Of a stretch of DNA of 64,000 nt, positions 9,123 to 18,441 are shown one piece after another. The notes under the pieces were generated by a model. The model was not told the origin of the DNA. It did not search any database and worked only from the letters and a program-made list of their open reading frames with translations. Location of the stretch: NCBI RefSeq assembly GCF_029689925.1, contig NZ_CP121445.1, positions 6,320,501-6,384,500 of the forward strand. Reading direction: 5' to 3'. The DNA comes from Anaerocolumna sp. AGMB13025 (GTDB lineage Bacteria; Bacillota; Clostridia; Lachnospirales; Lachnospiraceae). A program made the position numbers and the translations under genes. Position 1 is the first letter of the stretch, and the number at the start of each line of letters is the position of its first letter.

Positions 9123-10736
9123 TTACTTACCCTCCATTACTTCACCATCTCGAAAAGCTATTCCATCTATCGTTTTTAAAGTTTCAATATCAGGTAACTT
9201 ATTATTATTCTTTATAAATGCATTAACAAGTTCCAGCCATGTCACTTCTCCCTCCCCAATAGAAACTATATCTACATTTTTATCCTGTAAAATTTCTAAA
9301 TATGAACCAGAATGAGCGCCACCAACGATAACAGGAATATCAAAATTTTCTTTAATACATGCAGCAGCAGCATGCATATTCTTCTTAAACATTGTAACTG
9401 TACTTAATCCAATTACATCAGGTCCATATTTTTTTACAATATCTTTCAATTCTTCCATATTACAATAATCTACATTTTCTTTTGCAATCTTTATATGTAC
9501 TTGATTTTTCAACTTATCTTTCAGATAAGTTGCAATGAAAAGAATACCCATCGGTGGAATAATATATCTGTTTTTTTCCTGCTCTACCTGATGAAAAGAT
9601 AATGTAACATCAATTAATAATATTTTTAATCCATTTGTAAAATATACTTTATGCTTATTAAAATAATTTTCAATTTTCAACTGAAAATCATTTACTTCAA
9701 TTTCAGCTTCACTCTTAAAAGTTTTATTTATAAAATTATCTTTTGGAATAGAAAAATAATCTAAAATTTCATTAAACTTAGTTGCATTAATACCAAACCA
9801 GTCATTATACATTAAGACCATTTCTTTTTCAGTCATTTGTTTCATTTCACCATGAATAACTTTTTCAATTCTATCCTTATTCATCCAATAATGTTTATAA
9901 AATCTTCTTCGCAAACTTTTAGCAAAATCCTTATTCCTAAATGGAAATGTTAAAGGTTCTTCATCTAAAGTGGAATTACTCATACTTTTTAAAATGACTT
10001 CTGGACTAATTCCATTTCGAATTGCAATTTTCTCCATCTCTGTTCCTTGATATATTATCAAATTAAAATATTCAGGAGTATGTAGCCATTTAATGCTTTC
10101 TACAAATTCAATAGTAGATATTGCTTCTTCTTCCGTTTCTGTAGGAAAACCAACCATAAAATATAATGATGAGATAACTTCTGGATATTTTTCGCATAAA
10201 TAAGAAAGATTTTCATGCAATTTATCAATGTTTAAATTCTTATTAATCATTTTTTGTAGTCTAGGAGATGCTGTTTCCAATGCCATTGGAATGTATGATG
10301 TTCCAGCTTGTACCATTAAATCAATATAATCCTTATCTAGGATATCGCCTCTTACACCATTTTGGAACATAATTTGAATATTTATATTCTCTTTGATAAT
10401 AGTTTCATAAAATTTTTCACTATTTTTTCTATTTAAATTAAAGATATCATCTAAAAAGGCAAAGCGCTTAATCCCCATGTCATAATATAATTTTACTTCT
10501 TCTAAAATATTTTCTGCTGTTCTATATACATGTTGCTGTGGCCATATACTATGACAATATGCACAATGATATGGACATCCTCTTGTTGTAAATAAAGGAA
10601 TTGTGTTGTAAAACATTGTATGATTTCGAAATTTGAAATAATAGTCATAATCAATTAAGCTTCGATCCAAAAAAGGTATTTTATCCAGATCTTTAATTGT
10701 TTCCCTCCTATTTGTTTTTACTATATTGCACATCAT
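9123..10736 (-). CDS. Radical SAM protein with C-terminal B12-binding-like domain (permuted order)
   Basis: 537 residues, with AAAGGAG upstream of the ATG. The radical SAM core is at the N-terminus: FTTRGCPYHCAYCHS gives Cys54, Cys58 and Cys61 (CX3CX2C). A region with Elp3-like features runs to about residue 330. From about residue 365 to the end there is a cobalamin-binding-type Rossmann domain (PPMGILFIATYLKD, PDVIGLSTVT, VGGAHSGSY, VSIGEGEVTWLELV, IDGIAFRDG). In the usual B12 radical SAM enzymes this domain comes first and is followed by a linker of the type ...RETIKDLDKIPFLDRSLI. Here that linker is at residues 11-28 and the B12 domain closes the protein, so the order looks circularly permuted. 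Such enzymes often methylate or rearrange unactivated carbons; the substrate is unknown. Confidence 0.82.
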   Translation of the reverse strand: MMCNIVKTNRRETIKDLDKIPFLDRSLIDYDYYFKFRNHTMFYNTIPLFTTRGCPYHCAYCHSIWPQQHVYRTAENILEEVKLYYDMGIKRFAFLDDIFNLNRKNSEKFYETIIKENINIQIMFQNGVRGDILDKDYIDLMVQAGTSYIPMALETASPRLQKMINKNLNIDKLHENLSYLCEKYPEVISSLYFMVGFPTETEEEAISTIEFVESIKWLHTPEYFNLIIYQGTEMEKIAIRNGISPEVILKSMSNSTLDEEPLTFPFRNKDFAKSLRRRFYKHYWMNKDRIEKVIHGEMKQMTEKEMVLMYNDWFGINATKFNEILDYFSIPKDNFINKTFKSEAEIEVNDFQLKIENYFNKHKVYFTNGLKILLIDVTLSFHQVEQEKNRYIIPPMGILFIATYLKDKLKNQVHIKIAKENVDYCNMEELKDIVKKYGPDVIGLSTVTMFKKNMHAAAACIKENFDIPVIVGGAHSGSYLEILQDKNVDIVSIGEGEVTWLELVNAFIKNNNKLPDIETLKTIDGIAFRDGEVMEGK

Positions 10737-10787
10737 AATTTAATTCTCCTTTAATTCAATTTATAATGATATCATAGTTAACTTTAT

Positions 10788-12572
10788 CTACCAAACATAC
10801 CATTTTGCTTGTGCATTATACATTTCATAGTATTTACCTTTTTTTATTATAAGTTCATCGTGTTTTCCTTCTTCGATAATTTTTCCGCCATCCATTACAA
10901 CAATACGATCAGCTAATTTCACGCAACCTAATCTATGTGTGACAATAATCGATGTTTTTTCTTTTAACAGTTCAGCAAAAAGTTCAAATAAATTAGATTC
11001 TTCAATTGGATCTATGGCTGCAGTTGGTTCATCTAAAACTAGTAAATCGTGATCTCTATACAGTCCTCTTGCAATGGAAATTCTCTGCCATTGTCCACCT
11101 GATAAATCTATTCCATCAAATTCCCTTGATAAAGTTGTATCTAAACCTTCTGTAAACTTTTCTGAATTTACATCAACACCAACATGTTCTAAGAAATCTT
11201 TAATCTCACTCGCATCATCATCTTTATTGCTACTAATTGTAATATTATTTCGTAAAGTCATCTTATATCGTTGAAAATATTGACTTACTATAGAGATATT
11301 ACTATAGATGGAACGATTATCGTATTCAGAAATATTCTTTCCACTATACAAAATATTTCCGGATGAAGGATTAAGCAAACCGGTTATCACTTTCGCTAAA
11401 GTTGTTTTTCCAGAACCATTTTCTCCAATAATAGCAACAGTTTCACCTGCCGTTATATGAAGGTTAATATTACTTAATGCTTTATTTTCTGCATCAATAT
11501 ATCTGTAGGATACATTGCTTAGATCTATCCCTTCGTTTATTAGGATAGATTCTGCCTTCTTCTCAATTTTTCTCTTTTCTTCAATATAATCAAGTAGCTG
11601 AATGTAATTCCGCATTAATCCAATATTTTCGGTACACTCTCCAATTGTTTCAATAACTTCATCCATCATACTAAATAATTTTTCTATAGAAATATACAAT
11701 GCAGAGAAAACACCTACTGTTATTTTCCCATGTAGCAATTCAAATACAAACAGTATGAGTATCCCCATATATCCAAGCAATGTAATGCTCTTTACAACTG
11801 CACCTATTAAAGCTGCTTTTTTATTGGTTTTCCATCTTTTATTAGCTAATAGTTCTAATTCTTCCTTATACAACTTTTGAAAAAAAGGAAGTGCTCCTAG
11901 TGTTCGTGTTTCTTTTAAAAATTCTTTTCCACAAATACAATTTTCGTAATAACCTACTTTTCTCTCATGAGAAGCACTATCATCTGCTAACTTAGCATAC
12001 AAATAAATTTTAAAGAACTGTCCAATAAAACTTGGTACGAAAACTAATATAATTGCTATTGACAGAATAGGGTTTATCTTAAAAATATACCAGCTCATTC
12101 CTAAAAAGTAAGCTAAGTAAAATGTTGATAAAGCTATAACCGCAAATAAGGGTTGTGTAAAATGTTCCGCCCCACTAATTGCCTTTTGAAGATTGTCAAG
12201 AAATTTTGTGTTTTCAAATTCTTCTGCTGGAACAGTCGCTACATTTTGATATAGTTTACGATAAGAAAAGCCACATATCTTCTTATAATTTACTTCCCAT
12301 AGATAGTTTTCGCCTCCATTTATGATATGGTTTCCAATAACAGTAACCCCTAATATAATTGCCCCTATAATTACTTGTTCAATATTTTCATGATGACCAA
12401 TAGCCGTAGATGCCTTATCAAAAAACTTTTGAGTCATGATAGTAACTAAAACAAACGAAAAACCATGAATAATAGATGCTAATATTTCTGCAGTCATTAA
12501 AAAGGGGCAGTTTAAAAAACATAACCTCAATTCAAATTTTAGCATTCTTCTAATAGTTACCTTCGTTTTCTT
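10788..12572 (-). CDS. ABC exporter, fused membrane and ATPase domains (second half-transporter)
   Basis: The preferred start is ATG at 12572 (MKKTKVT) with AGAGGA nine bases upstream; a longer frame begins at 12626. The N-terminal half carries about six hydrophobic segments. The C-terminal half is an ATPase with Walker A GENGSGKTTL, signature LSGGQWQR, Walker B LLVLDEPTAA and the H-loop VTHRLG. It overlaps the upstream ABC gene by about 23 bases. Two adjacent full-length half-transporters usually form a heterodimer. In this cluster they probably export the product and may give self-protection. Confidence 0.9.
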   Translation of the reverse strand, partial: KKTKVTIRRMLKFELRLCFLNCPFLMTAEILASIIHGFSFVLVTIMTQKFFDKASTAIGHHENIEQVIIGAIILGVTVIGNHIINGGENYLWEVNYKKICGFSYRKLYQNVATVPAEEFENTKFLDNLQKAISGAEHFTQPLFAVIALSTFYLAYFLGMSWYIFKINPILSIAIILVFVPSFIGQFFKIYLYAKLADDSASHERKVGYYENCICGKEFLKETRTLGALPFFQKLYKEELELLANKRWKTNKKAALIGAVVKSITLLGYMGILILFVFELLHGKITVGVFSALYISIEKLFSMMDEVIETIGECTENIGLMRNYIQLLDYIEEKRKIEKKAESILINEGIDLSNVSYRYIDAENKALSNINLHITAGETVAIIGENGSGKTTLAKVITGLLNPSSGNILYSGKNISEYDNRSIYSNISIVSQYFQRYKMTLRNNITISSNKDDDASEIKDFLEHVGVDVNSEKFTEGLDTTLSREFDGIDLSGGQWQRISIARGLYRDHDLLVLDEPTAAIDPIEESNLFELFAELLKEKTSIIVTHRLGCVKLADRIVVMDGGKIIEEGKHDELIIKKGKYYEMYNAQAKWYVW

Positions 12573-14370
12573 CATCACTATACCATCCTCTTTGACTTTC
12601 ATACATTTGAGCATATATTTTTCCACTTTTCATCAATTCCTTGTGTGTGCCATATTCAGCAAGACTGCCATTATTTAATACTAGAATATGATCTACTAAT
12701 ACCGCAGCACCTAATCGATGACTAATCAATATAACCATCTTTTTATCACAAATTTTAAAAAATTCTCCATAAAAAGCACTTTCTGCTACAGGATCCATTG
12801 CTGATGTTGGCTCATCTAAAATAAACAACTCAGCCTTACCTACTAAAGCTCTTGCAAGTGCAAGTTTTTGCCACTCACCTCCTGATAAATCCTGACCATT
12901 CTCTTGAAACTTACCAAGCTTTGTATATATACCGTTTTCTAAAGAATTTACTTTTTCACGAAGTCCTACTCTTTCCATTAGTTTATTTATTACTGAATCG
13001 ATATTTTCTTTATTTTGATCCTTTATTCTTCCAATAACAACATTATCTTTTAATGTAATATTATATTTAGCAAAATCTTGATAAACAACTGACATGTAAT
13101 CTATTTTATCTTCAAAACTAATGTCTTTAATATCCATTCCATTTATCAAAATCTTACCTTCATATTCATCATATAATCCTATTAATAATTTAAGTAAAGT
13201 TGTTTTTCCAGCTCCATTTACACCTATAAGAGCATACTTTTTATCTCTTTCAAATCGATAAGAAAAATCTTTTAATATGTAGTTCTCTGTACCTGGATAT
13301 TTAAATTTTACATGAAGAAATTCAATACTTAATAATTCTTTAATTGACTGGCCTTTTTGTATATTTTCTTTTTTGCTGTCAAACTCCTCCAAATCCATTA
13401 AATTTGTAAGTTCCTTCATATATATACTATTATTAGCAATTGACTCAACATAACTTGTGAAATTCCATGTCATATTATTCACTAATGAATATGTTGCATT
13501 AATTAATGCAATAAAAATACCTATTTTAATTTTTTGATCTACCAATTGAGGAATTAGGATTAGAGTTGTAATAATGCATATAATACTTGCAATAACTCCA
13601 GTTGATTTCATTCTGACAAACCATTTAAATTTAACAATTATCTCTACTTTTCTAGCCTTTTCATACCACTCATACCATTGTTGTCCTATTTTGGAACTGT
13701 ATCCAAAAATGCTTCTTTCTTGAGCAGCATCTCTACTTGTTAATAGCTCAGCCAAATATTCATGTTTTCTATGATATTTTTGTGTCTCAAGTTTTACATC
13801 ATAGTTCATTTTTCCACTTTTAAATGCTGTTATAAAGATGGGTATTCCTATTGTAACTATAATTATTGCTGTAGTCCAAGATTGTGTAATAAAAATAAGT
13901 ATTAAGCCAACTATCTCGATAATCAGACCAATAAAATCAAAGAACTGTATAAATGCATTTTTTAGACGTAATTCTGGTTTCTCAGTTACTCTACTCACTA
14001 GATCCCAAGTTTTTGGATCTTCCACAAACTGATATTTTATCTTAGATCTTTTATCTGTAAGCATAACCCTAAATGTATTACGCAAATCTATTTCTAACCG
14101 ATTTCCATAGAGCTGCTTAACATTATCAGACATCCATGTAATAAAAATACAGCCAATAATCGCTAGAATCCAGCCAAAAATATTAATTGATCCTTCTGCA
14201 CCTTCATTTATTCTAATTGCAGTGTCGATAAACCTTGCAACTACCAGTGTCTGTATAGATGGTATTAATCCTCCTATAACTGCTATAGCAATGAGTACAA
14301 AAGCACATTTTTTTGAACTCATAAAAGGAATAAAAATACAATCAAATACAGTGTACCTTTTTTTATGCAT
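12550..14370 (-). CDS. ABC exporter, fused membrane and ATPase domains (first half-transporter)
   Basis: 606 residues. Hydrophobic segments near residues 20-45, 65-85, 145-185 and 260-310 make the membrane domain. The ATPase domain has Walker A GVNGAGKTTL, signature LSGGEWQK, Walker B LFILDEPTSAMDP and H-loop ISHRLG. Both ATPase sites look complete, so nothing indicates a degenerate site of the kind seen in some heterodimeric exporters. It begins 5 bp after the decarboxylase gene and overlaps the next ABC gene, consistent with a co-translated heterodimer that exports the cluster product. Confidence 0.9.
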   Translation of the reverse strand: MHKKRYTVFDCIFIPFMSSKKCAFVLIAIAVIGGLIPSIQTLVVARFIDTAIRINEGAEGSINIFGWILAIIGCIFITWMSDNVKQLYGNRLEIDLRNTFRVMLTDKRSKIKYQFVEDPKTWDLVSRVTEKPELRLKNAFIQFFDFIGLIIEIVGLILIFITQSWTTAIIIVTIGIPIFITAFKSGKMNYDVKLETQKYHRKHEYLAELLTSRDAAQERSIFGYSSKIGQQWYEWYEKARKVEIIVKFKWFVRMKSTGVIASIICIITTLILIPQLVDQKIKIGIFIALINATYSLVNNMTWNFTSYVESIANNSIYMKELTNLMDLEEFDSKKENIQKGQSIKELLSIEFLHVKFKYPGTENYILKDFSYRFERDKKYALIGVNGAGKTTLLKLLIGLYDEYEGKILINGMDIKDISFEDKIDYMSVVYQDFAKYNITLKDNVVIGRIKDQNKENIDSVINKLMERVGLREKVNSLENGIYTKLGKFQENGQDLSGGEWQKLALARALVGKAELFILDEPTSAMDPVAESAFYGEFFKICDKKMVILISHRLGAAVLVDHILVLNNGSLAEYGTHKELMKSGKIYAQMYESQRGWYSDEENEGNY

Positions 14371-14375
14371 ATTTT

Positions 14376-15473
14376 CTATCCATCCTTATTCTCTGATTTT
14401 ACTCTCAATAAATCCCGCATATGGAATACACTTGAACGAACTGTTGTATATGCGCCCATTCCATACATTTTTATTCTATCTCCGATGTACAATTTTTTTT
14501 CCAATGGAAGAGTAAAAAAACTTTCATATTCACAAATCGTATCAACAAAAGTAGTTTGTATAATATTTTCACAATACTCCCTACTCATATGACGCTCAAT
14601 ATTATAGATTTCCTCTTCTTCTCCATCATACATGATTGTAATTTTATAAGGATGAGAACCAACTGGAATACCAATATTCAAATTTATAAATACAACTGCC
14701 TTTCCTTCTTTTTCAGTTACGAGTTCAATATCTGTAATAATATGACATGCTGATTGAACAATCCCACGCCCTGGTTCACAAAAAAAGTCCACACTGAACT
14801 TATCTCTGACTTTCAATATCCTTTCATTTACACATTCATAATATTGATTTAAATCATATTTTAACGCCAAATGAGGTGGTAGTTCTCCACGAAATCCACC
14901 TCCTAAATTCACAATTAATTTTCTATCACCAAAATATTTCAGAAATTTTTCTATTCTGTCAAATACTCTGCCTATTTTTTGAACTTGATAATTTCTAGCT
15001 ATATGGAATGTTAACCCACTTACAGACTGTATAAATTCATTATTTTTTGCTATTATTGCTTCGAAATCTTCACTTTTTATTCCCCAAGGTGCAGATTCAT
15101 GATCTATATCACTAACATATATTCTCATCACCTTTTTGTTTCTGTTTGCATATCTAACTAATTTATCATACTCACAAATATCATCAAAAACAAAATACTC
15201 TAATTCTTCATTCCCAATTTTTTTTAACAGTTCTATTGGTTTTACAGGAATACCACAAATAATATCTTTTGATTTTGTACCAATCTCAATTACCTTATTA
15301 TATTCATTAATACTTGCTATTTCAAAAAAACACCCGATTTTCTGCAATTCTTCAAGAACAAATAGACTTGAATTAGCTTTTAAAGAATAGTAAAATTTAT
15401 CTATAGCTAATCTATCTTTTATCAAGTTTACGTTTTGATCTATCTTTTTTATATCAACAATAAATTCACTCAT
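14376..15473 (-). CDS. PLP-dependent decarboxylase (Orn/DAP type III fold), probably acting on aminoacyl-carrier protein
   Basis: 365 residues of the alanine-racemase-fold decarboxylase family. The PLP lysine is Lys32 in YYSLKANS, and the glycine-rich phosphate loop is LIVNLGGGFRG. FCEPGRGIV and the late MYGMGAYTT segment complete the family pattern. It sits next to an amino acid:carrier-protein ligase and two free carriers. The closest pathway logic known is butirosin BtrK, which decarboxylates glutamyl-ACP, and VinO of vicenistatin synthesis. I infer that it decarboxylates a carrier-bound amino acid to make an amine-bearing starter. A plain free-amino-acid decarboxylase is the alternative. 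Confidence 0.82.
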   Translation of the reverse strand: MSEFIVDIKKIDQNVNLIKDRLAIDKFYYSLKANSSLFVLEELQKIGCFFEIASINEYNKVIEIGTKSKDIICGIPVKPIELLKKIGNEELEYFVFDDICEYDKLVRYANRNKKVMRIYVSDIDHESAPWGIKSEDFEAIIAKNNEFIQSVSGLTFHIARNYQVQKIGRVFDRIEKFLKYFGDRKLIVNLGGGFRGELPPHLALKYDLNQYYECVNERILKVRDKFSVDFFCEPGRGIVQSACHIITDIELVTEKEGKAVVFINLNIGIPVGSHPYKITIMYDGEEEEIYNIERHMSREYCENIIQTTFVDTICEYESFFTLPLEKKLYIGDRIKMYGMGAYTTVRSSVFHMRDLLRVKSENKDG

Positions 15474-15484
15474 ATTTATACCTA

Positions 15485-16282
15485 TTAGAATTTATACATT
15501 TGATGCATTGCTACTGCAACCCAACGATCAATTCCAAATCCAACACATCCACTTACAATAGTTCCATCATTATCAAAATGAAATGGTTTACTAAAATGTT
15601 GGTTATGGTAATTAAAAGACCCTAATGAGACTTCTTTGTCACCAATTGGAACTCTCAATTCCATCTTTGAATCATTTTTATTCTGTATTCTTATCTTTAC
15701 CCTATTTCTAGCATTATCGTAAAATGGATCCTGAGCCTTTTCTAAATTCGCTTTAGGGCATATTTCTTTTGCAAAATTTAAAGCCTTTTCTTTTAAATCC
15801 TCTAATGAATTATGGACAAAATCCTTATTTCCTACAAAAACAATTTCACGAACTGTGAAATCCCACATCCTAGTCAATTCTTCAAATCCTTGTTCTTCAA
15901 ATCGATATACTCTTGCTAACGTAGTTATGACTTTTTTTGATATGATCTTTTCCTCTAGCATAGGATAAATATGTAGGCACGCAGAAGGGGTTAGGTACTT
16001 ACCAGCAAAACCCATTTGACTACCTGTTGGAATATGTCCATTTGCCGTTTCATCAATATTTTCTTTTTGTATCTTCCCAACCATACTAACTTGTCCTGGG
16101 AATGATTCGAAATAACCGCACTTTCTCAATACATCTTCATCAATTAATGCTGGAATCCCTATGTGTTCATAATCATATTTATCTATAAATGATAAAAACT
16201 TTTTATCAAAATTATGAAAGAGTTCATATGCTTCTTCATTATAGCAAGCATAACCCTCTCTATAAAATATATCCTTTTCCAT
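15485..16282 (-). CDS. Seryl-tRNA-synthetase-like amino acid:[carrier protein] ligase
   Basis: The start chosen is ATG at 16282 (MEKDIFY), seven bases after GGAG; a longer frame from 16336 would overlap the preceding gene. About 265 residues, which is only the catalytic core of a class II synthetase with no tRNA-binding arm. Visible features are TPSACLHIYPML, ARVYRFEEQGFEELTRMWDF and the final SGCVGFGIDRWVAVAM motif 3 region. The Cys...Glu...Cys set is that of the zinc-binding SerRS homologues that activate small amino acids and load carrier proteins instead of tRNA. Its partners are probably the carriers at 17660 and/or 18181. The amino acid cannot be read from the sequence. Confidence 0.85.
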   Translation of the reverse strand: MEKDIFYREGYACYNEEAYELFHNFDKKFLSFIDKYDYEHIGIPALIDEDVLRKCGYFESFPGQVSMVGKIQKENIDETANGHIPTGSQMGFAGKYLTPSACLHIYPMLEEKIISKKVITTLARVYRFEEQGFEELTRMWDFTVREIVFVGNKDFVHNSLEDLKEKALNFAKEICPKANLEKAQDPFYDNARNRVKIRIQNKNDSKMELRVPIGDKEVSLGSFNYHNQHFSKPFHFDNDGTIVSGCVGFGIDRWVAVAMHQMYKF

Positions 16283-16298
16283 TTCGAATCTCCTATAT

Positions 16299-17636
16299 TT
16301 ATATTTCCAATAATTGATATCTGCCTTCTTGAGCATATGACTTCACCGCGTTTCGAACAAGTGAATAATCATTATACTGCTCACATACTTGCTTAAAATT
16401 TAGTATATTATAATATGGACATCGTAAGCCATAGCATAGAGGATAAACAATACAATTTTTACAATAATCGGATTCCTTGACTTCATTCATCCAAAAATCT
16501 TTTGCATTTGGATCTATAACCATATTACCATCCTCTTTAAACTCTCCAAAGTGGCTAATATGTTCTTTTCTCATATCCATATCACATTTGTAAACTGCTC
16601 CATCTGATGATATAAAAAATGAATTTTCAAATAATGTTTTGCACATAAAATCCCCTGGCTTTAACATTTTTAAACCAGTTGTTCTCATACCAAGTTCGAT
16701 ACACTTATCATACATTTTTTCTGTCACATTATGTAAAGATAAATATTTTCCATTCATTTCAGTTAATTTTATGTCATTATGTCGTTCAACGGCTTGTATG
16801 TACATTCTAAATCTTGGATCGCTTCCAAACTCACTATATACAAACTCAATAAATTCATCTGCATACTGTACAGTTTCTTCTGTAACGTTTAAACGAATCA
16901 GTACCTTTATAAACTTTGTTTTTATATTATCTCGAATACTTTTTAAGTTGGTAAGTATTTTATCGAATGTTTCTTTCCCTGATTTTAATGGTCTATTCGA
17001 ATTATGTAATTGCGCAGGTCCATCTAATGTTATTTGAAAAAAGTGTGTATGATAATTAATTAAGAATTCCGCAACATCTTGGGTTAAACAATATCCATTT
17101 GTTGTCATAGAACAAGTATATGGCACCTTATATTGGTTACAAAGTTTATCAATTTCAATTATAAGCGATTTCACCACATTCAATGCAATTAATGGCTCTC
17201 CACCAAACCAGTCAATATCAACTGCGTTTGATTCTGGTAATTTTTTCTCAATAAACTTTAATAATTTATTTTGCGTTTGCTCCGTCATGTTGTCAATCGT
17301 ATCTTTTGTATTTTCCCAACAATAAATACATTTAAAATTACATTGGTAGGTAGGTATGATTGTAATTGATAATCTATGTTTTTTCTGTTCGATATCATTC
17401 CGCTTCATTTTTTGAACAACTTTCATTTCATCAATATCATCTTCTATTATAATTCCTTTTCCTATCAAGATGTTTATCACATTTTCTTCATTCATATCTG
17501 GTTCTGATTTTTCAACTAATTTTTGAAACTTATCATTTTGTTCTTTTTGAATTAAAATTCCTTGCTCACTAACCAAATTATGTATAACATAATAATCCTT
17601 ATAATTTGTTAATATATTATATTTAGAATATTTCAT
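16299..17636 (-). CDS. Radical SAM/SPASM maturase
   Basis: 445 residues; GGGAG lies six bases before the ATG. An N-terminal region of about 90 residues is followed by the radical SAM cluster Cys99, Cys103, Cys106 (CNFKCIYCWEN) and the DWFGGEPL segment. The SPASM part has several cysteines binding auxiliary iron-sulfur clusters: CKTLF, YKCDMD and the final CKNCIVYPLCYGLRCPY. Most SPASM enzymes modify ribosomal peptides, but no precursor peptide gene is evident nearby. In this cluster the substrate may instead be an aminoacyl- or peptidyl-carrier protein; that is inference. It starts 23 bp after a carrier-protein gene. Confidence 0.9.
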   Translation of the reverse strand: MKYSKYNILTNYKDYYVIHNLVSEQGILIQKEQNDKFQKLVEKSEPDMNEENVINILIGKGIIIEDDIDEMKVVQKMKRNDIEQKKHRLSITIIPTYQCNFKCIYCWENTKDTIDNMTEQTQNKLLKFIEKKLPESNAVDIDWFGGEPLIALNVVKSLIIEIDKLCNQYKVPYTCSMTTNGYCLTQDVAEFLINYHTHFFQITLDGPAQLHNSNRPLKSGKETFDKILTNLKSIRDNIKTKFIKVLIRLNVTEETVQYADEFIEFVYSEFGSDPRFRMYIQAVERHNDIKLTEMNGKYLSLHNVTEKMYDKCIELGMRTTGLKMLKPGDFMCKTLFENSFFISSDGAVYKCDMDMRKEHISHFGEFKEDGNMVIDPNAKDFWMNEVKESDYCKNCIVYPLCYGLRCPYYNILNFKQVCEQYNDYSLVRNAVKSYAQEGRYQLLEI

Positions 17637-17659
17637 TTATATCTCCCATGCCTAATTGA

Positions 17660-17914
17660 TCATAACTCTTTTTCATCCACTTTTTGCTGTACATATTTAC
17701 GAATATGCTCAATATTATTAAATGTATCTAAATCTAAATCGTCTTCGTCAATAAAAATATCATACTGTTTTTCTAATTCAATCACAACATTTATAAACCC
17801 AATTGAATCAAGTCCATAATCAAATAAATTATCTTTTTCTCCAATTTTTGCAATATTAACAGTTAATTGTTTTCCTATTGTTCCATCTAAAATCTCTAAT
17901 AATTTATCATTCAT
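17660..17914 (-). CDS. Free-standing acyl/peptidyl carrier protein
   Basis: 84 residues, acidic, with the carrier-protein four-helix pattern. The phosphopantetheine attachment serine is in FDYGLDSIGF. It is 23 bp before the SPASM gene and close to the amino acid:carrier-protein ligase and decarboxylase, so it is a good candidate for the carrier that holds the amino acid during activation and decarboxylation. No enzyme that would attach the phosphopantetheine is present in the window. Confidence 0.92.
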   Translation of the reverse strand: MNDKLLEILDGTIGKQLTVNIAKIGEKDNLFDYGLDSIGFINVVIELEKQYDIFIDEDDLDLDTFNNIEHIRKYVQQKVDEKEL

Positions 17915-18180
17915 TTTTTCAACCTTTACCTTTCTTGTAACAATTTTATTATTTTACAATTAAGTGATTTCATGTTGATTTTCATTTTATTCGAAGCTAT
18001 AATTTGAAGAATGCGTAAATAATTATTCCTTATTTTATTAACCTTGCTGAAATACTAATTATCTAAGCAATTATTTTTCTAAGATTCCCTTATAAAAATC
18101 AATTATTTAATTTTACTCAAACACTCCCATATAATGTACACATCAACAACTTCAAAACTCATGCAATTCCAAATATCTTA

Positions 18181-18423
18181 TCATTTATTCTCTAAGATTG
18201 TATCAACTCTTTGGCACAAAGATTCTAACCCTACATAACTTTCATATAACAAATCTTCTTCTTGGAATTCACAATCAAATTCTAATTCCAAATCAATTAA
18301 GATCTTAATGAATGCTAAAGAATTAATTCCTAAATCAGTGAAGGATATATCTGATTCTAATACTTTATCACTCACCTTATTGTTTAATAAAACTTTTACT
18401 ACTCTTTCTTTTATTGATTTCAT
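18181..18423 (-). CDS. Free-standing acyl/peptidyl carrier protein, first gene of the operon
   Basis: About 80 residues from ATG 18423 (MKSIKERV); an ATG at 18441 would add six residues. The attachment site reads FTDLGINSLAFI, with Asn in place of the usual Asp before the serine. The rest fits the carrier fold. It is separated from the next carrier gene by 266 bp in which no convincing gene was found, so it may have its own expression level. As the first gene of the minus-strand cluster it is probably preceded by the operon promoter around 18484-18520 (TTTACA and TATTAT about 19 bp apart, a weak match). Confidence 0.85.
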   Translation of the reverse strand: MKSIKERVVKVLLNNKVSDKVLESDISFTDLGINSLAFIKILIDLELEFDCEFQEEDLLYESYVGLESLCQRVDTILENK

Positions 18424-18441
18424 TTGCCATCCACTTTCCAT

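Noticed and set aside
17915..18180. Short minus-strand frames (about 10-19 codons) considered as a precursor peptide for the SPASM enzyme
   Set aside because: No ribosome site, no leader/core pattern, and composition like the surrounding noncoding DNA.
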